A DNA stretch of 64,000 nucleotides from assembly GCA_024704765.1 (NCBI GenBank), contig JAKMXF010000343.1, positions 911,095 to 975,094 of the forward strand, read 5' to 3'. This DNA comes from Oopsacas minuta. Its lineage: Eukaryota > Porifera > Hexactinellida > Lyssacinosida > Leucopsacidae. The position numbers and the translations under genes were made by a program. Positions 48,060 through 60,139 of the stretch are shown here, piece by piece (position 1 is the first letter of the stretch; the number at the start of each line of letters is the position of its first letter). The notes under the pieces were generated by a model. The model was not told the origin of the DNA. It searched no databases and saw only the letters and a list, made by a program, of their open reading frames with translations.

Positions 48060-49150
48060 ATTATTCAATAAGCTTGTGTTATAGTTTTCTATTTACAAAA
48101 CTCAAACTGTGATTGTTTATCAACTGTGTGTGTGATACTGCCTCTTAAAAGCATAAATATAATTACTGAATATGATATGTCGTGATGACGTCATATAAAA
48201 TTGAAGTTATAGAAGAAAAATGAAGTTGTAATTCGATTCTATGGGTATGATAACCTATATACTTATAATACATATCATTACTCTACATAGTAAGGAAATG
48301 CCTACTTCCCATGAACTTCCAAATTCAACCACTGTGGGTAATAATCTAGTTATGATAAATTGGGAAACTCTGAATTTCCCTAGTTTCGTGCATAATTATC
48401 AACAATATATTTATAATAAAATTTTAACACAACGAAAATACAGGAAAATTTAAGAACAAGGTCCCAATTAGGGAGTTTTAGGTAAATATCGGGGAGGGGC
48501 CGATTCCATTCTCAGATATATTTAGAAAAACATAGCAGGGACTTTGACTCTGCATCTTCTATTAACCTAAATCGTATGCGAAAATGTGTAATTATAGGGC
48601 GTCTTAAAGGTGCTAAAATCGCGTTTTAGTCCGGGAATAGGTTTAAACGAAGTGGTAATAATATAGTGTTCTTATATTACGAGCGTAAAACGCCAACCGT
48701 AATCGTTTAACCTGAATCAGTTAACATTATTTGTATGGTTGATTCAATTAATCGGTATTTTCTGAATTTCTAATAACCTCGAATAGAATATGCCATTTCC
48801 TTAATAAACAGCCATCCCTTCCAAAATGCTCACTATAACGTCTTCCAAGGATTATAATTCGACAATACAAAGAGCCCACCCAATTTATTGAATCGGCCGT
48901 CTAACTTCCTACAAATCATTACTAGTTCATATTCTACATTCACAAGAGCATCAAGTGCTTCTATTTTCTCCCAAATTTGCTCCTGTAAAGAAATTGCGCA
49001 CTCCCGCTCCCACTCCTGAAAAGGAGCGCAATCTAATTCAAGCTCACTCTCGTTCTTCTAGAGTTACAAAGATTTTTATTATACATAGGGCATTCTAATT
49101 GTGTCCCTTCTTTTTTAATATCTTGACATTACAACATCTTACTAATTAAA
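48060..49150. other. No recognisable gene
   Basis: The + strand frame 48241-48453 has no motif. The stretch contains copy 2 of a dispersed repeat (48610-48715). Confidence 0.5.
48610..48715 (+). repeat. Dispersed repeat, copy 2 of 2
   Basis: Colinear with 45064-45170, with roughly 70% matching positions by eye. The two copies are 3.5 kb apart in the same orientation. Confidence 0.6.
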
Positions 49151-49153
49151 CTT

Positions 49154-50089
49154 CTACATAAAATGTCCGAAATACTCCCCCTCTACATCTATGCATATGT
49201 ATAGCCTTTCAACCCATTTCGAAAATATTTTTAATACTCGTCTCTGTCCGCTGAATTGAGCTAGTGGTAAATCCCGTTATTAACTCTTGCCGGGTATGAA
49301 ATAACCATCCTCCGAGATGTTTTTCAGTTCAGGGAATAGCCAGAAATCACAAGGTGATAGATCTGGGGAATACGGTGGATATTCATCGTTTCAAACCCGA
49401 TATCTTCAATGAGTAACCTAAATAATTTGAAACATGAGGCCTGGGATTATCATGGGAAGTTTGATTCCTCGAGTGCCTGTACACGGACGTCGTGTTTTAT
49501 AGACTCTCGAGTTCTCTTAGGAATTCATCTGCGTAAAATTCTCAATTTAATCGTTCTCCTATAGGCAAAGGTATTTGAGCCACTGGCCCATACGCGTCAA
49601 AAAATATGCTGCAGAGAACCCTATCGTCTCGGAACTCGGGAGGTGCCTTCCCGGGGGATAAGAACCTTTGGGAGCCCAATTTACTTTGTTACTTACGCAG
49701 ATGTTCTGAAAATATAATCCAAGTTTCGTCACCAGTAACGATTTCATATAATCTGCAAGAATTAAATCTCTATATTCTTCAAGCAATTTTTGCGCATGAA
49801 ACCCTCTTCTCCTTTTGCCTTTTTGTGAGAATTTTTCGCATCCATCGCCCTGAAATCTTTCGATATTCGAGATAATCATATATAATTGTTTGAACACTTC
49901 CCAATGAGATGTCCAGATTAGGGCAATCTCGTCAACGCTCAAATGGGAGTCAATATCCAATACTTCCGATACAACTATAGAATTGCACCCCTCGAACTTT
50001 TCATCCGAAATGTAAAACGCACTTATCCTAGCCTGATCGTACTCGCTGAATGATGAAGATTCTACTTTAGAACGTCCAAATTGGTGCAC
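49154..50089 (-). pseudogene. Mariner transposase, frameshifted (left of inverted repeat)
   Basis: The open piece from 50089 carries 'SDEKFEGCNSIVVSEVLDID' and 'HLSVDEIA'; with frame changes it continues 'LDISLGSVQTIIYDYLEYRK' (HTH), then 'EIVTGDETWIIFSEHL' (first Asp), 'ILCSIFF'-like sequence near 49620, and 'YPPYSPDLSPCDFWLF' (third Asp) near 49375, ending 'EGEYFGHFM' at 49154. Second-site sequence near 49450 is poor. This is DD34D mariner order. Its 5' 118 bp lie inside the 599-bp inverted repeat, so a truncated copy recurs at 60675-60792. Confidence 0.78.
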
Positions 50090-50570
50090 AATTGAAAAGG
50101 TTAGAGCTAAATTACACTACTAAGCCAAAGTCTATGGGCGAAATTGTATTAGTCACCAAATCAATTTATACTGATTCTAGTTACTATCTATAGCCATAGC
50201 AATGTGCCTACTAACATCATTGCATAGTGACTTACATTATTGAGAATCCTGAACAGGAATGCAAACTACAAAATACCAAGTAATCATAATTATTACCCCT
50301 GCTTCAGAACAATGCTGTCAATTTCTAAACGTAAGAGTGCAAAATGAAGCTGACTAGTTCATGATTAGCATTGTTATTCTAATAACTACGTTATATAATG
50401 TTGTTTGCAACACTGCAACAACTTGCAGCCTGTTAAGAGGCCTATGAGAGGGTGGGGCAGTCGGGGTCAAATTCGACAGGTGACACTATGTTCGTACATT
50501 GTGAGAATGTAGTTATCACAATGTTGTGTTAGAAATAAAGCATTTGCTCGTATAATTATGGTGAGAGCAT
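49972..50570 (+). repeat. 599-bp inverted repeat, left arm
   Basis: Its inverse occurs as two pieces, 54338-54469 and 60322-60792, separated by the Ginger element. Allowing for the 4-bp target duplication the right arm is also 599 bp. The pieces look nearly identical. The left arm runs seamlessly into a mariner gene at its outer side, so the outer border is a breakpoint of the other copy rather than a transposon tip. Its 50430-50447 section, AGAGGCCTATGAG, is the uninterrupted version of the Ginger insertion site. Confidence 0.92.
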
Positions 50571-50959
50571 CCGCACTTGTAATCATCCTATCATCTTGCT
50601 GTTATTTAACACTCACTAATGTATGTTACCATTGCAAAAGGGTATTGTTTGCAAGTATTGTGAGTGTATCTTTGATAATTATCAGGAAATTATTCTATTG
50701 TTCAAACATAGGTTATAGAAATAACAAGAAAATTTCGGGATCCTAAGATTGCATACCAGGATTGTGATTTGAGAAATAATCCCCGGTGTACAACAATCCC
50801 TGGATCCCGGGATTGTAACCTCTAATTGTAATATTGAAATATTGAGTTTGAATAATTACACATATAATCTAAACTTAGCACTACTTATTGTTATCACTTA
50901 ACTATAATTTGAACACAAATTAGCTAAACAAAAGGATAAGCATTTCTTATTGATTATAC

Positions 50960-51177
50960 ACTACTTATGTTCATCACACCATCAATCACTCTCACAATTT
51001 TGTGGATCCTCACACAGGAGTGCATACTCAAGGGATAGAAAGTTCTTGGGGAAGCGTGAAGAAAAGATTGAGAAAGGGGCAAACAACGAATCCTGATCTT
51101 TTGGAAACACATCTTATTGAATCATGTTGGAGAAGAAGGAATAAAGAGAATATATTTAACAACATTGTGTTGTAGGA
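50960..51177 (+). pseudogene. ISXO2-like (Merlin-type) transposase, C-terminal part, inverted
   Basis: The + strand encodes 'YVHHTINHSHNFVDPHTGVH', 'TQGIESSWGSVKKRLRKG' and 'HLIESCWRRRNKENIFNNIV' before a stop at 51177. This is the characteristic C-terminal third of ISXO2-like/IS1595-type transposases, including the HTQxIEssWG block with the catalytic Glu. The rest of the same protein lies next to it on the opposite strand, so this piece has been inverted within the gene. Confidence 0.85.
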
Positions 51178-51840
51178 TGGCATATGAAGCCCATTCATCA
51201 GACTGTATCGTAGTTCCAGGTAGAATATATTGTTGGATTATTGGAAGCAGAGTTGTAGTAGTACGGTCAGGCACAACTACCATGACAGCTTTATTAGTAC
51301 CCGTTTCAAATATGCCAAATACCCATTGACCAGTTAGAGGTCTCCCACGATTGTATTTCCGCTTTCCAAATTTGGACTCGTTTATCTCGACAATCGTACC
51401 ATGTCCTCCGATCGGTTCGGAGTTAACAATGAGATATTCAATACAGACATCTCTCATGAAGTTCTTCCAATCTACAACTGTGTTTGGACTCCAGTCTAAC
51501 TGTTTCTCCAAGAACATGTGCACTTGTATATCTTCCGCCCAGTAATACAAAAACTTGAGCATTTTAGGAAGGGGTATATTAGAAGCCTCAAAAAATGAAC
51601 CGTGTCGAATGGAACAAGTCTTCTTACAACCTGCAACAGGACATTTCCAGATATAGCCTGGATGCCGAGGATATGGTCATTCACGCATCAACTCCCCACA
51701 AGTACAGCGCATTATACTAGCCAACAGGCCATACTTCCTCAACCAAGTTAGTGTTGCGTCATCAAGTTGTGCCGTCAGAATTACTTCATCAATTTTCAAT
51801 TTTGCTGAGACATCAGAAACCACATACAGTAACAGTTATG
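51178..51840 (-). pseudogene. ISXO2-like (Merlin-type) transposase, N-terminal and central part
   Basis: Minus strand: 'IMRCTCGELMRE', an in-frame TGA, 'GYIWKCPVAGCKKTCSIRHG' (zinc-ribbon-like), 'FFEASNIPLPKMLKFLYYWA', 'VEINESKFGKRKYNRGR' (first acidic site region, GKRKYNRGR typical of the family), 'WVFGIFETGTNKAVMVVVPD' and 'LPGTTIQSDEWASYAILQ' (second Asp). Immediately after SDEWASY the sequence switches to the inverted C-terminal piece and hits nonsense. Merlin elements are the eukaryotic relatives of these bacterial transposases. Element ends were not identified. Confidence 0.88.
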
Positions 51841-52060
51841 CGTTCATTTCTCAATTACTTTGCATTTTGCCTTTCGTAAATATATATTGAGTATCATAAC
51901 CTTAGCAACAATACAAGATGTTTGGAATTGGTTAAATATTTATTTGTATATAATACCACAACAACGATAATGCAGTTTAACGGTTACTGATTTGCATACC
52001 TATAACCTGTTAGAAATTTTAGGTTAATGGAAAGCCATATTGATATCTTTGAGTATGTTA

Positions 52061-53395
52061 CAGGGGCATTCAATATATATTAATCACTGTATATTTTTAA
52101 TGAAATAGCAGTTCTAAGCTAGTATTTCTCAGTGCAATTATATAGAACCATATTTCAACTTTCTAACAAAACTTAGAGAGAGTTGATCACTTAATTATTT
52201 CCTAAGTTTCAGTTATTTTTAGAAACCTACATTTTCTCCTTTACATTTTTCATGGCTTCTTGTCCAAATTTTTCGGAACTTGAACAACGAACGTACATCA
52301 AATTTCGCACCATTCTCGAAATCCCTCCAAAGTCTATTCATGACAAGTTGGCAACGATATGTGGAGAAGATACTTTATCGTATTCAACTATCAGAAGGTG
52401 GTGAGCCTATTTAGGGAAGGTAGGACCTCTGTCCAAGACGCCCCTCGTCCTGGAGCACCAAAACTGGCGACCAACAATGACAAATTGAGTGAAGTAAAGG
52501 AATATGTCGAGTCTTTTCCGCATTCTTCGGTTGAGGAGGTAGCTAACTATGTTGGCATTTCAACGGGAAGTGCACACACAATTCTGAAGGCGGATTTAGA
52601 ACTGAGGAAGGTTCAAGTGCGATGGGTACCACATTGCTTAACTTTTTCACAAAAGGCCGCGAGACTCCAAATGGCTGAGGAAAACCTTGAAATTTATGAA
52701 GGAAGTAACCCTAGGCCGTTATTAGAGATAGAAACAGGAGATGAAACATGGATACAATTTAAACCACCGATCAGAAAGCAAGATGGCAGGGTATAGCTAA
52801 AGAAGGGAGAGGTACCCCCAGCTGTTTGTGTATCCGACTTCCGTACCCCGAAGGTCTTGTACTGGATATTTTTCGATGGCCTAGGTCCTGTAGCCCAAAT
52901 CCCTGTTCCCAAAGGTCAGACACTCACAGGACAATTTTACACAGATGTGGTGTTGCCTGAGGTCGAAAAATATTATCTTAAGCGTCGTCCAAAGACTGGA
53001 ACTCGTGGTCTCAAAATTTTGCACGATAATGCTAAACCGCATAAATCTTTGGCTGTAAGGCAAAAAATTAAAGATATGGGTATGCACGAAGTTCCACATC
53101 CACCTTACTCCCCTGATATAGCCCCATGTGACTTCTGGCTGTTTAGAAAACTCAAAGATAACCTCACCGGACGCGAATTTGAGGATCGGCTCAGCCTCGG
53201 TCGGGCAATTTACAGATACCTTGAAGTAACTCCCAAGGATGAGTACAGAAAGACATTTGAAAATTGGATTAAAAGGCTAAATTCAGTTGTAGCGTATAAA
53301 GGAGACTACTTTGAACATTCATAGCAAAAATTACCAACTTTACACAAGTATCTATAGTTTTAGATGGTATGATTAGTATTTATTGAATGCCCCTG
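52061..53395 (+). mobile_element. Complete mariner element, well preserved
   Basis: The 1335-bp element has TIRs 'CAGGGGCATTCAATATATAT' and inverted 'CAGGGGCATTCAATAAATAC', flanked by TA (52059-52060 and 53396-53397). It lies in the segment between the two arms of the 599-bp inverted repeat. Confidence 0.95.
52252..53324 (+). pseudogene. Mariner (DD34D) transposase with two lesions
   Basis: Start 'MASCPNFSELEQRTYIKFRT' at 52252, first HTH to 'SYSTIRRW', then a 1-base deletion at about 52400 moves into the frame with 'REGRTSVQDAPRPGAPK'. The second HTH is 'SSVEEVANYVGISTGSAHTI'. Catalytic sites are intact: 'IETGDETWIQF', 'KILHDNAKPHKS', and 'HPPYSPDIAPCDFWLF' with 34 residues between the last two Asp. 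An in-frame TAG at 52794 probably replaces a Trp codon. It ends 'YKGDYFEHS'. With only two disabling changes this is the least damaged mariner here. Confidence 0.92.
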
Positions 53396-53397
53396 TA

Positions 53398-54337
53398 GTT
53401 AAGATATTTTTAGTGTGCAATTAGGAATGTGTCCAATTTGGAAACAGAAATAATGCTTACAGTACAAACCGCCTTAATCTAACAATTTATTGGTAACCGA
53501 AAAGGGTGTAGAAAAATCCAATAGTTAGAACAACCCGGTGTTAGAAACCCCGTGTTTGACTGTATCTAGAAGTTGTACAAATATTGTTTTTGTGATAATT
53601 ATCACAACAAAGCAAGAAGGGAAAAGTATTTCGATATTGTTGAGGAGATTAGTCGAGGAATCAGAACGCTATTACTTCAGTGCAATACAAAATATGCGCC
53701 ATTCCAAACTTCCGTAATTAATTCAAGCTGAACGGACCTGTTTCTATTTACCATTGTCTGAACATTCATAGATTTTGCTAATCCAAAAAAGGATATTAAA
53801 TTAAATGCCTTCTCAACCCCTAAGTTTCAAAGATTTCTAATTTAAAGGTTGGTGTCAAATCATTTAAAGCATTGGATGAGAGTCACAATATAAATTTCTT
53901 AATACATATAGATTCCAAAGTGACCTCAAAATAAGATGAAAATTAAAAGCCATGTACGTTCGTTTGCTCGCTTTCTATAACAGATCAATTCTATATTTAT
54001 TTGAATAGTATATTTGGTCAGCTATTATCAATACTATACATAATTATTAAAGTTATGCAGTGATAATTTAATTGAAAGTGATAGCTATTAGAGATACGTC
54101 TAATAAATAACATAAAAACACAAGAGACAAATACAATATCTCTCTCACATACTAGTTAACTGTTCCGTTTTTGGCCGAGGTGCCGATTTTTCGGACATAT
54201 GTTGGGAGTTATGTCCCGCCAAGACGTCCCAAAGGGAGAATTGTCCCGCTTTTCAGTGCATAGGACTAATATTAATATGTTATGTTCCGCTAAAATACTA
54301 CTTATTTCCCGTTGTTTTCTTGCAGAAGTTAACATGT
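53398..54337. other. No recognisable gene
   Basis: Lies between the mariner and the inner end of the right inverted-repeat arm. No motif or repeat border was seen, apart from a few GTCCCGC words near 54220-54275. Confidence 0.5.
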
Positions 54338-54469
54338 ATGCTCTCACCATAATTATACGAGCAAATGCTTTATTTCTAACACAACATTGTGATAACTACA
54401 TTCTCACAATGTACGAACATAGTGTCACCTGTCGAATTTGACCCCGACTGCCCCACCCTCTCATAGGCC
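54338..54469 (-). repeat. 599-bp inverted repeat, right arm (inner piece)
   Basis: Inverse of 50442-50570 including the GGCC at the junction. It ends at 54469 where the Ginger element begins. Confidence 0.92.
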
Positions 54470-54650
54470 TGTTGCGTAGGATTTTGACCCGCAAGTAGCA
54501 ATTGCAAATCAAGTAATATCAACATTTCATCCCTAGTCACATAGTATTCGTATTTATACATGTGTGACTTCCAGAATGCACACACTAACATTTTACTTTA
54601 TTTCTAGTTTTCAACTTCAACACTTATATTTACTTTTGACATTTTTCATT

Positions 54651-57600
54651 ATGGATGCGACAGAGTATGAAGCAATACGTGGATACCTCCAGACGAATAT
54701 TATCCCACCAGAAATCAAGAGTGATCGCTACAGAAAGAAGAATTTTGTCAGAAAGTGCAAGGGGATTTACTTTCAAGAGAATAAGCTAATGAAGGTATAT
54801 TCTTCAATGATATTTTTGATTTATACTTATTTCCGGGACATAATTAGAAATCTTGAGGCAACTACATATCTGCGAGGAGGCAGATATGTAGTTGCCTCAT
54901 TAAATTTGCGTACCATAGGGAGATGAGAAGGGTGAAAACGCTAGGGGGACTCCTCTGCCCCTCAATGCTACCTACAACCTCTGAGTTTAACTAAAATAAT
55001 TTCTTGTAGATTTTCAGAAAGAAAAATGGCTGTGTGAAATATTTGGAGATTCCACTAGTCTCAGAAATTGACAACATTATCGGATTCTATCACAATGTCA
55101 CTCATCCTGGAATCAATACTACCATTGATGGAATCCGAAATAAATATGATTGGAATGGCATATACAATGATGTTGGATCCTATGTGAGTTACTAAATTAC
55201 GTATTTCTTTCATACATGATTTTCCAAGAAAATGTGGCTGAGAACACAGACTTACCAACCCTCCAGGGATACCTGGATTACAAATTTTGAAAATCCAGGG
55301 AAATTTGCAAAAGGGGTTGTTAAGTCTGAGAACAGCATGTATTTTATAGTTTGAGGTTATTCACCTTGTAATTATTCTACTGTATACAGCTTTATTTGTG
55401 CTATTGTAAAATTAATATTGTGCGATCTGATGATATTTAGTATACCGGTATACAATTTTATCATATGGAAATCTATTTGTGCGGTACAACCAACCAACCA
55501 TGTATCTAACAACTAATGACCCTTGCGGTAGTTAGTAATTGGGATAGGTAGTGGGAGTATTTCACATAAACATATTTGCCAACCTGAGTGAAGAAAAAGC
55601 GGGACGGAATGCTAATTTAGCGGGACATCTGGAACGTAGCAAATTACATTAGACTGGACTACAAACTGACAATTAAATCATTTCCCGTTCTAGATCCGAA
55701 CTTGCCATGACTGTCAAACCTCTGCTGCTCTACCTCCTCAGCCACAACCAGAGCTTCAACCTATTCCTCCTCCTGAAGAACCATGGTGTCATTGTGGAAT
55801 TGATCTCATATGCAATATGTCTCGCACTGTACTTGGATTTCAGCACATTCTTGTCATCGTGTGCTACCTGAGTAAATTTGTAATTGCCCGACCACTCAAG
55901 ACTAAAACTTCTAAAGAAATATTGGATTGTTTACAGGAAATTTATCTCTCGTTCGGTGTACCTAACATCCTCCAACATGATCAGGGAACAGAATTCTCAA
56001 GCAAGGTAACTCATATTTTTACATACTCGAGATTAGTAATTGTAAATACACCAAGTAAATTATTCCCGATACACAATACAACCTACTATATTGGATATAC
56101 GTACGTAACATGTTGCATTGTCAATTGTCAGCGCATTGCTTCAATATATACCCTGGTAGGAAATTGTGCGTCCTGATGGCTATATTTAAGAAACCGTGTG
56201 GAAAATTGGATTTTAATTTATGTTGAATACTAATAAATAAGAATTTACGAATTGATGCAACTACCTTCGGATGGAAAATTTACCTTATTAATCGTTATAT
56301 CTTTCTAACTATTGCTGTACAAGACTAAATACATGCGCGTAGTAGATTATTATCGTTCTCTTATTTACTTTCAAGATAGGAATTTCAAGAATTTCACAAG
56401 AAGATAAATGTCAACACCAGAAGAACCACAGCATACCACCCACAAAGTAATGGACTTGTTGAGTCACACAACAAAATATTGAAAACGTGAGTATTGATGC
56501 TAATCATAAATATATATCTATTCAAAGCCTTACATATGTTTAATACACGTCGTTTATAATTAGATAGCTTTGAATTAATTTAACACTTTTACAAATAGAA
56601 AAATCAACAAGATGCAATCTGATGGGGACACTGAATGGACAGAGAAAGTACAGACAGCAGTACTAGCAGCAAATACTCAAACCAAAATCTCTACAAGCTA
56701 CACACCCTTTTATCTCATGTTTTTGGAGAGACTTTGATTCATCTAACCTTCTCAATCTTATCACTTCTCCAACTAACCCCGGATTACTAACCGAAGCTGA
56801 TATCTCAGAAGCAGAAGTATCAGAAGATGAGAATATTCAAATGGATGCAAACGAACCACGCCCATTTGACTTTCCTATAATTGATAACGAATGGATAGAA
56901 AATCTTTCTTCCACACGTAAAGCTGACAGAATGAATGCTATTGAAAACATCAAGGCAGGTCAGAAAGTTCAAAAGAAAACATATGACAGCAAAGTTAAAC
57001 ACAACAGGTAAGAAATAACGAAACACATTCTTGTGTGATGTAACATGTTGGAATTTCATGCATCATCTCTTACTAAAATTAAATTAAATTCACTGACTGT
57101 TGTATAATCCGATAAATATGAAATAGTCTTGAATCGGAACTAATTTATTGTTTCCTCAATTATATGAATTCTTAAATTCCAAAACACTTACTTTTAGTTA
57201 TATAATTAGCATCATTACAAACTGTACGTAATTGGCACATTATTTTCTTTGTATAATCATTGTGTAAACTTTAGATCAGAATTTGTGGAAGGAGATGAGG
57301 TACTTGTACATAATATAAAGAAAGCCAAGCGACTCCCAGGAACAAAAGATGCAAAGAAATATTTGGGACCATATACGATAGAGGAAGTTAAACCAAGCCA
57401 CCTAGTTGCTCGCAAAGACCCAGATAGCAAAACAACAAAATTACCTATCCATCTATCAAGAAAATATCATTCTCGCATGAACGAAAAACGGCAGGTTCGA
57501 ACGAAGACAGGCAAATCAAAGAAGCCCAAAAGATCTTGCAAATTCACTTCTAGCGGTAAATATATTAGCGAGACAATATTGTACTGAACTATAACTAATT

Positions 57601-58961
57601 GACTCACCCCATGATTAAGTACATATAAACTAGTTGTGTTTTGTATTGATTCGATTAATACGTAATAGCAATCCTACATTTCACATATTTATTTGTATTT
57701 AGATTCTTTGGATGATACATTGAACCTGGATACCATGGAAGAAACATTTGAAACACCGCAACAACACTCAATCTATGAGAATATCGATTCTGAGCTACTT
57801 CAATTGAAACCTCGAATACTATCAGCTCTTGTCAATAACACATACTTAACCCAACTACATAAGAAACTCGCTACAAAAGCTGCATCTCTAACTTCATTGA
57901 ATTTACTATATTCTTACCATCCACCCAACGAACTAAATTTTGAGATTAAGGAGAAACTTGCTGTATCAGCCGGTAATTGGTACGCAGAATATCGTTCCTC
58001 CTATCCTACTGAAATACCTGAAGAGACACGAAGAGATCTTGACTATCCAATTGCTGTTCTATTACCAGTAATAATTGAGTTAATATTCCCAACTGAGCAA
58101 GTTCATGAGATCATTGAAATACCAGAACAATCTATACAAAATGCATCAGATCTTATCCCATATCCTAAATGGGGAGGAGAGTATAACAACATCGTGCAAT
58201 CTAACACCTGTTCTATCGACAATATATTGGCTATTCTTAGTTCGAATAAAGCAACCATCATAGACTCACTGAAGTTAATCGGAAGTACACACATTGAAGC
58301 TAAATTCCACTACATATTCCAATTGGCTGCTAATTGTGAATTTGAGAAACTTCGAGAATATGTTGCTACTAAAATTGGGCTTGAAGTTATTTATGATTCC
58401 TCAGGATTGATACGGTCTTATGATTTCTTTGGATCAGAGGGTAACATCATCAAATATTTACGAACAGAAGATTTGTGTAACGACAAATATTTCGCTATCT
58501 TCCAATGCCACCAATGCACCAATATCTTTGAGACACAATCCATGATTAGTAATATAGGAGGCGTTATTACAAACCTGGAATCATCTGTTAATCGAAGTCT
58601 CGTTCCTATTAAATGCAAGTCTTGTGGATCAACTACTGTTGTCTTAGAGAGGATATCTGGTCAATTCAAGTCAATACCTGTCATGCTAACAATTGAAATC
58701 GGACATCTACCCGAATTGCCAGACATTTTTGTAAGTGATACTGACAGACACTTTACCATCAGTCACAACCAACGGACACTTCACTACCAACTTGCTGGCT
58801 TTAGCATATTGAGCAATAGACACTTCTATTCAATCCTTTACCAAAACGGGCAATTCTATAAATATGACGGAATGAGAGAACCAATTATCCAACTTTGGGA
58901 CTGTGACACTTTCATCGGATCACTCAATACTGTATTCTACCTCTTGTACTCTTCTGACTAA
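54651..58961 (+). CDS. Ginger integrase fused to a cysteine-peptidase-like domain
   Basis: Seven exons are supported by GT/AG borders and phase: 54651-54794, 55010-55183, 55694-56005, 56380-56486, 56599-57007, 57275-57555 and 57703-58961, about 894 residues. Exons 2-3 hold an H2C2 zinc-binding domain ('GFYHNVTHPGINTTIDGIR' ... 'CHDC'). The rve core has 'GIDLICNMS' (Asp), 'ILQHDQGTEFSSK' (Asp) and 'TTAYHPQSNGLVESHNKIL' (Glu). Exon 6 has a GPY-type block, 'YLGPYTIEEVKPSHLVARKD'. Exon 7 adds about 420 residues: 'QSNTCSIDNILAIL' (candidate nucleophile Cys about 645), 'CHQC' and 'CKSCG' zinc pairs, and 'NRHFYSILYQNGQFYKYDGM' (candidate His and Asp), a USP/C98-like order. One extra T in a T5 run near 56730 shifts the frame in exon 5; phases of all other exons agree once it is discounted. 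It could be a sequencing error or a real mutation. Confidence 0.82.
54854..54899. repeat. Perfect 20-bp hairpin in Ginger intron 1
   Basis: TGAGGCAACTACATATCTGC (54854-54873) is exactly inverted at 54880-54899 across a 6-bp loop. It lies within the intron between exons 1 and 2 and would form a stable stem in the transcript. Confidence 0.95.
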
Positions 58962-59027
58962 TTCTTAGCGATTCACGACTCTTTTCCATCATTCGAAAGC
59001 GCTCAAAGGCAAGGTACATCGAACCTT

Positions 59028-59591
59028 GTGGGGACCTCTGCCCGAGGTTATTCAGGCAACACAATCCCTATCATGGTGAGCCCAGATAATGGAAACGCGA
59101 CCTGCAACAGCACATCCCCAGTGGCGAATATCATCACTCTACCATCTAAGTATATTGCGAGAAAGGCAGCGCAACTGACGAGTCTACGCCGAGACGAAAT
59201 ACAGCATGGAATCAGATACAAGCGAGTTTCTTATCTATTTTTTATTTTTTAATGTCTCCTTGTCTATGGCCGTTCGGGGTTCGTTAGCTCCTCGTGTGTC
59301 TGTTAAATTACGATTTATTGTACGTATTCGTTTATGTTGCAGCTTAGAGTCAAATTTGGTGTGATCGCAATCACATTAAACTCGCTCCAACACTGCACAC
59401 ATAAACAAGGTGAGGTTAACGTTAAACGTTTAGCGTTAGGGGGTGGCTGTAAGGGGAAGGAGGAGGCCACCGCAGCTGACTTGTTTTGTTATAGAAATCT
59501 AGTGTTTTCCAGGAGTATGCAGCGTGCCAGAGGCTCGCAGTTTTCACCTCAACTCTATATGTGTATCAGCATTATACCAAGACTCCCTTAA
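59028..59591 (+). other. Unrecognised open frames in Ginger 3' region
   Basis: Two small frames (59028-59252 and 59334-59591) lie downstream of the transposase stop. The first contains 'ITLPSKYIARKAAQLTSLRR' and has a more protein-like composition and higher GC than its surroundings. No domain is recognised. They may be part of an alternative 3' exon, captured sequence or chance. Confidence 0.25.
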
Positions 59592-60139
59592 CAAATGCAT
59601 AGTCTACGCTTGTCCACTAGATGAACATATTTCAGTGGTTATTCCTTAAAGCTTGTCAGGAAGTATAGAAAAATGGGCAAAGATGAAATCGCCTACAATT
59701 CGTACTTAAGATATTCCGAATATTCATTATCATGCTAATGCTTGTAATATTTTTGTTATTTGATAGAATATATTGCAATATATAGATTGACATGTTAAAT
59801 TATATTATTTATTATGAGTTATTAAATACAATTATCAAATACCTACCACCTTCTGTACAAGTAATATTATTATAAAATATTTATATACACCTGTCTATAT
59901 TTGGCATTTTGGATAATTATACATATTGTAAATTTGTTATATGTAGTGGGAACATAGTTTACATGTTATCAAACAAATTCACTACTTTCTAGAATCCAAC
60001 TCTAAATTGACTTGTTTATTCAGTTATGTATACGTATGGCAAGTCTAAAGTTGAATTACATTATGTACATTTAGTGATAATTACGTAATGAAAGTGTATG
60101 GAAATCGAAAAAGTCAAATGACAGAGAAGTAAGATTACT

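Noticed and set aside
49088-50160. TIRs for the mariner at 49154-50089
   Set aside because: A CATAGGGCATTC-like left end was seen, but the only similar sequence to the right is in the same, not inverted, orientation.
50446-54469. A 4-kb element with ~130-bp TIRs and an AGGCCT duplication (Maverick/Polinton-like flank)
   Set aside because: The apparent border at GGCC is the Ginger insertion point; the inverted repeat continues past it, with its other half at 60322-60792. No polymerase B or packaging genes are present.
54651-57587. LTR retrotransposon or retroviral integrase
   Set aside because: There are no LTRs, gag, protease or reverse transcriptase; short TGT-starting inverted ends with a 4-bp duplication and introns fit Ginger.
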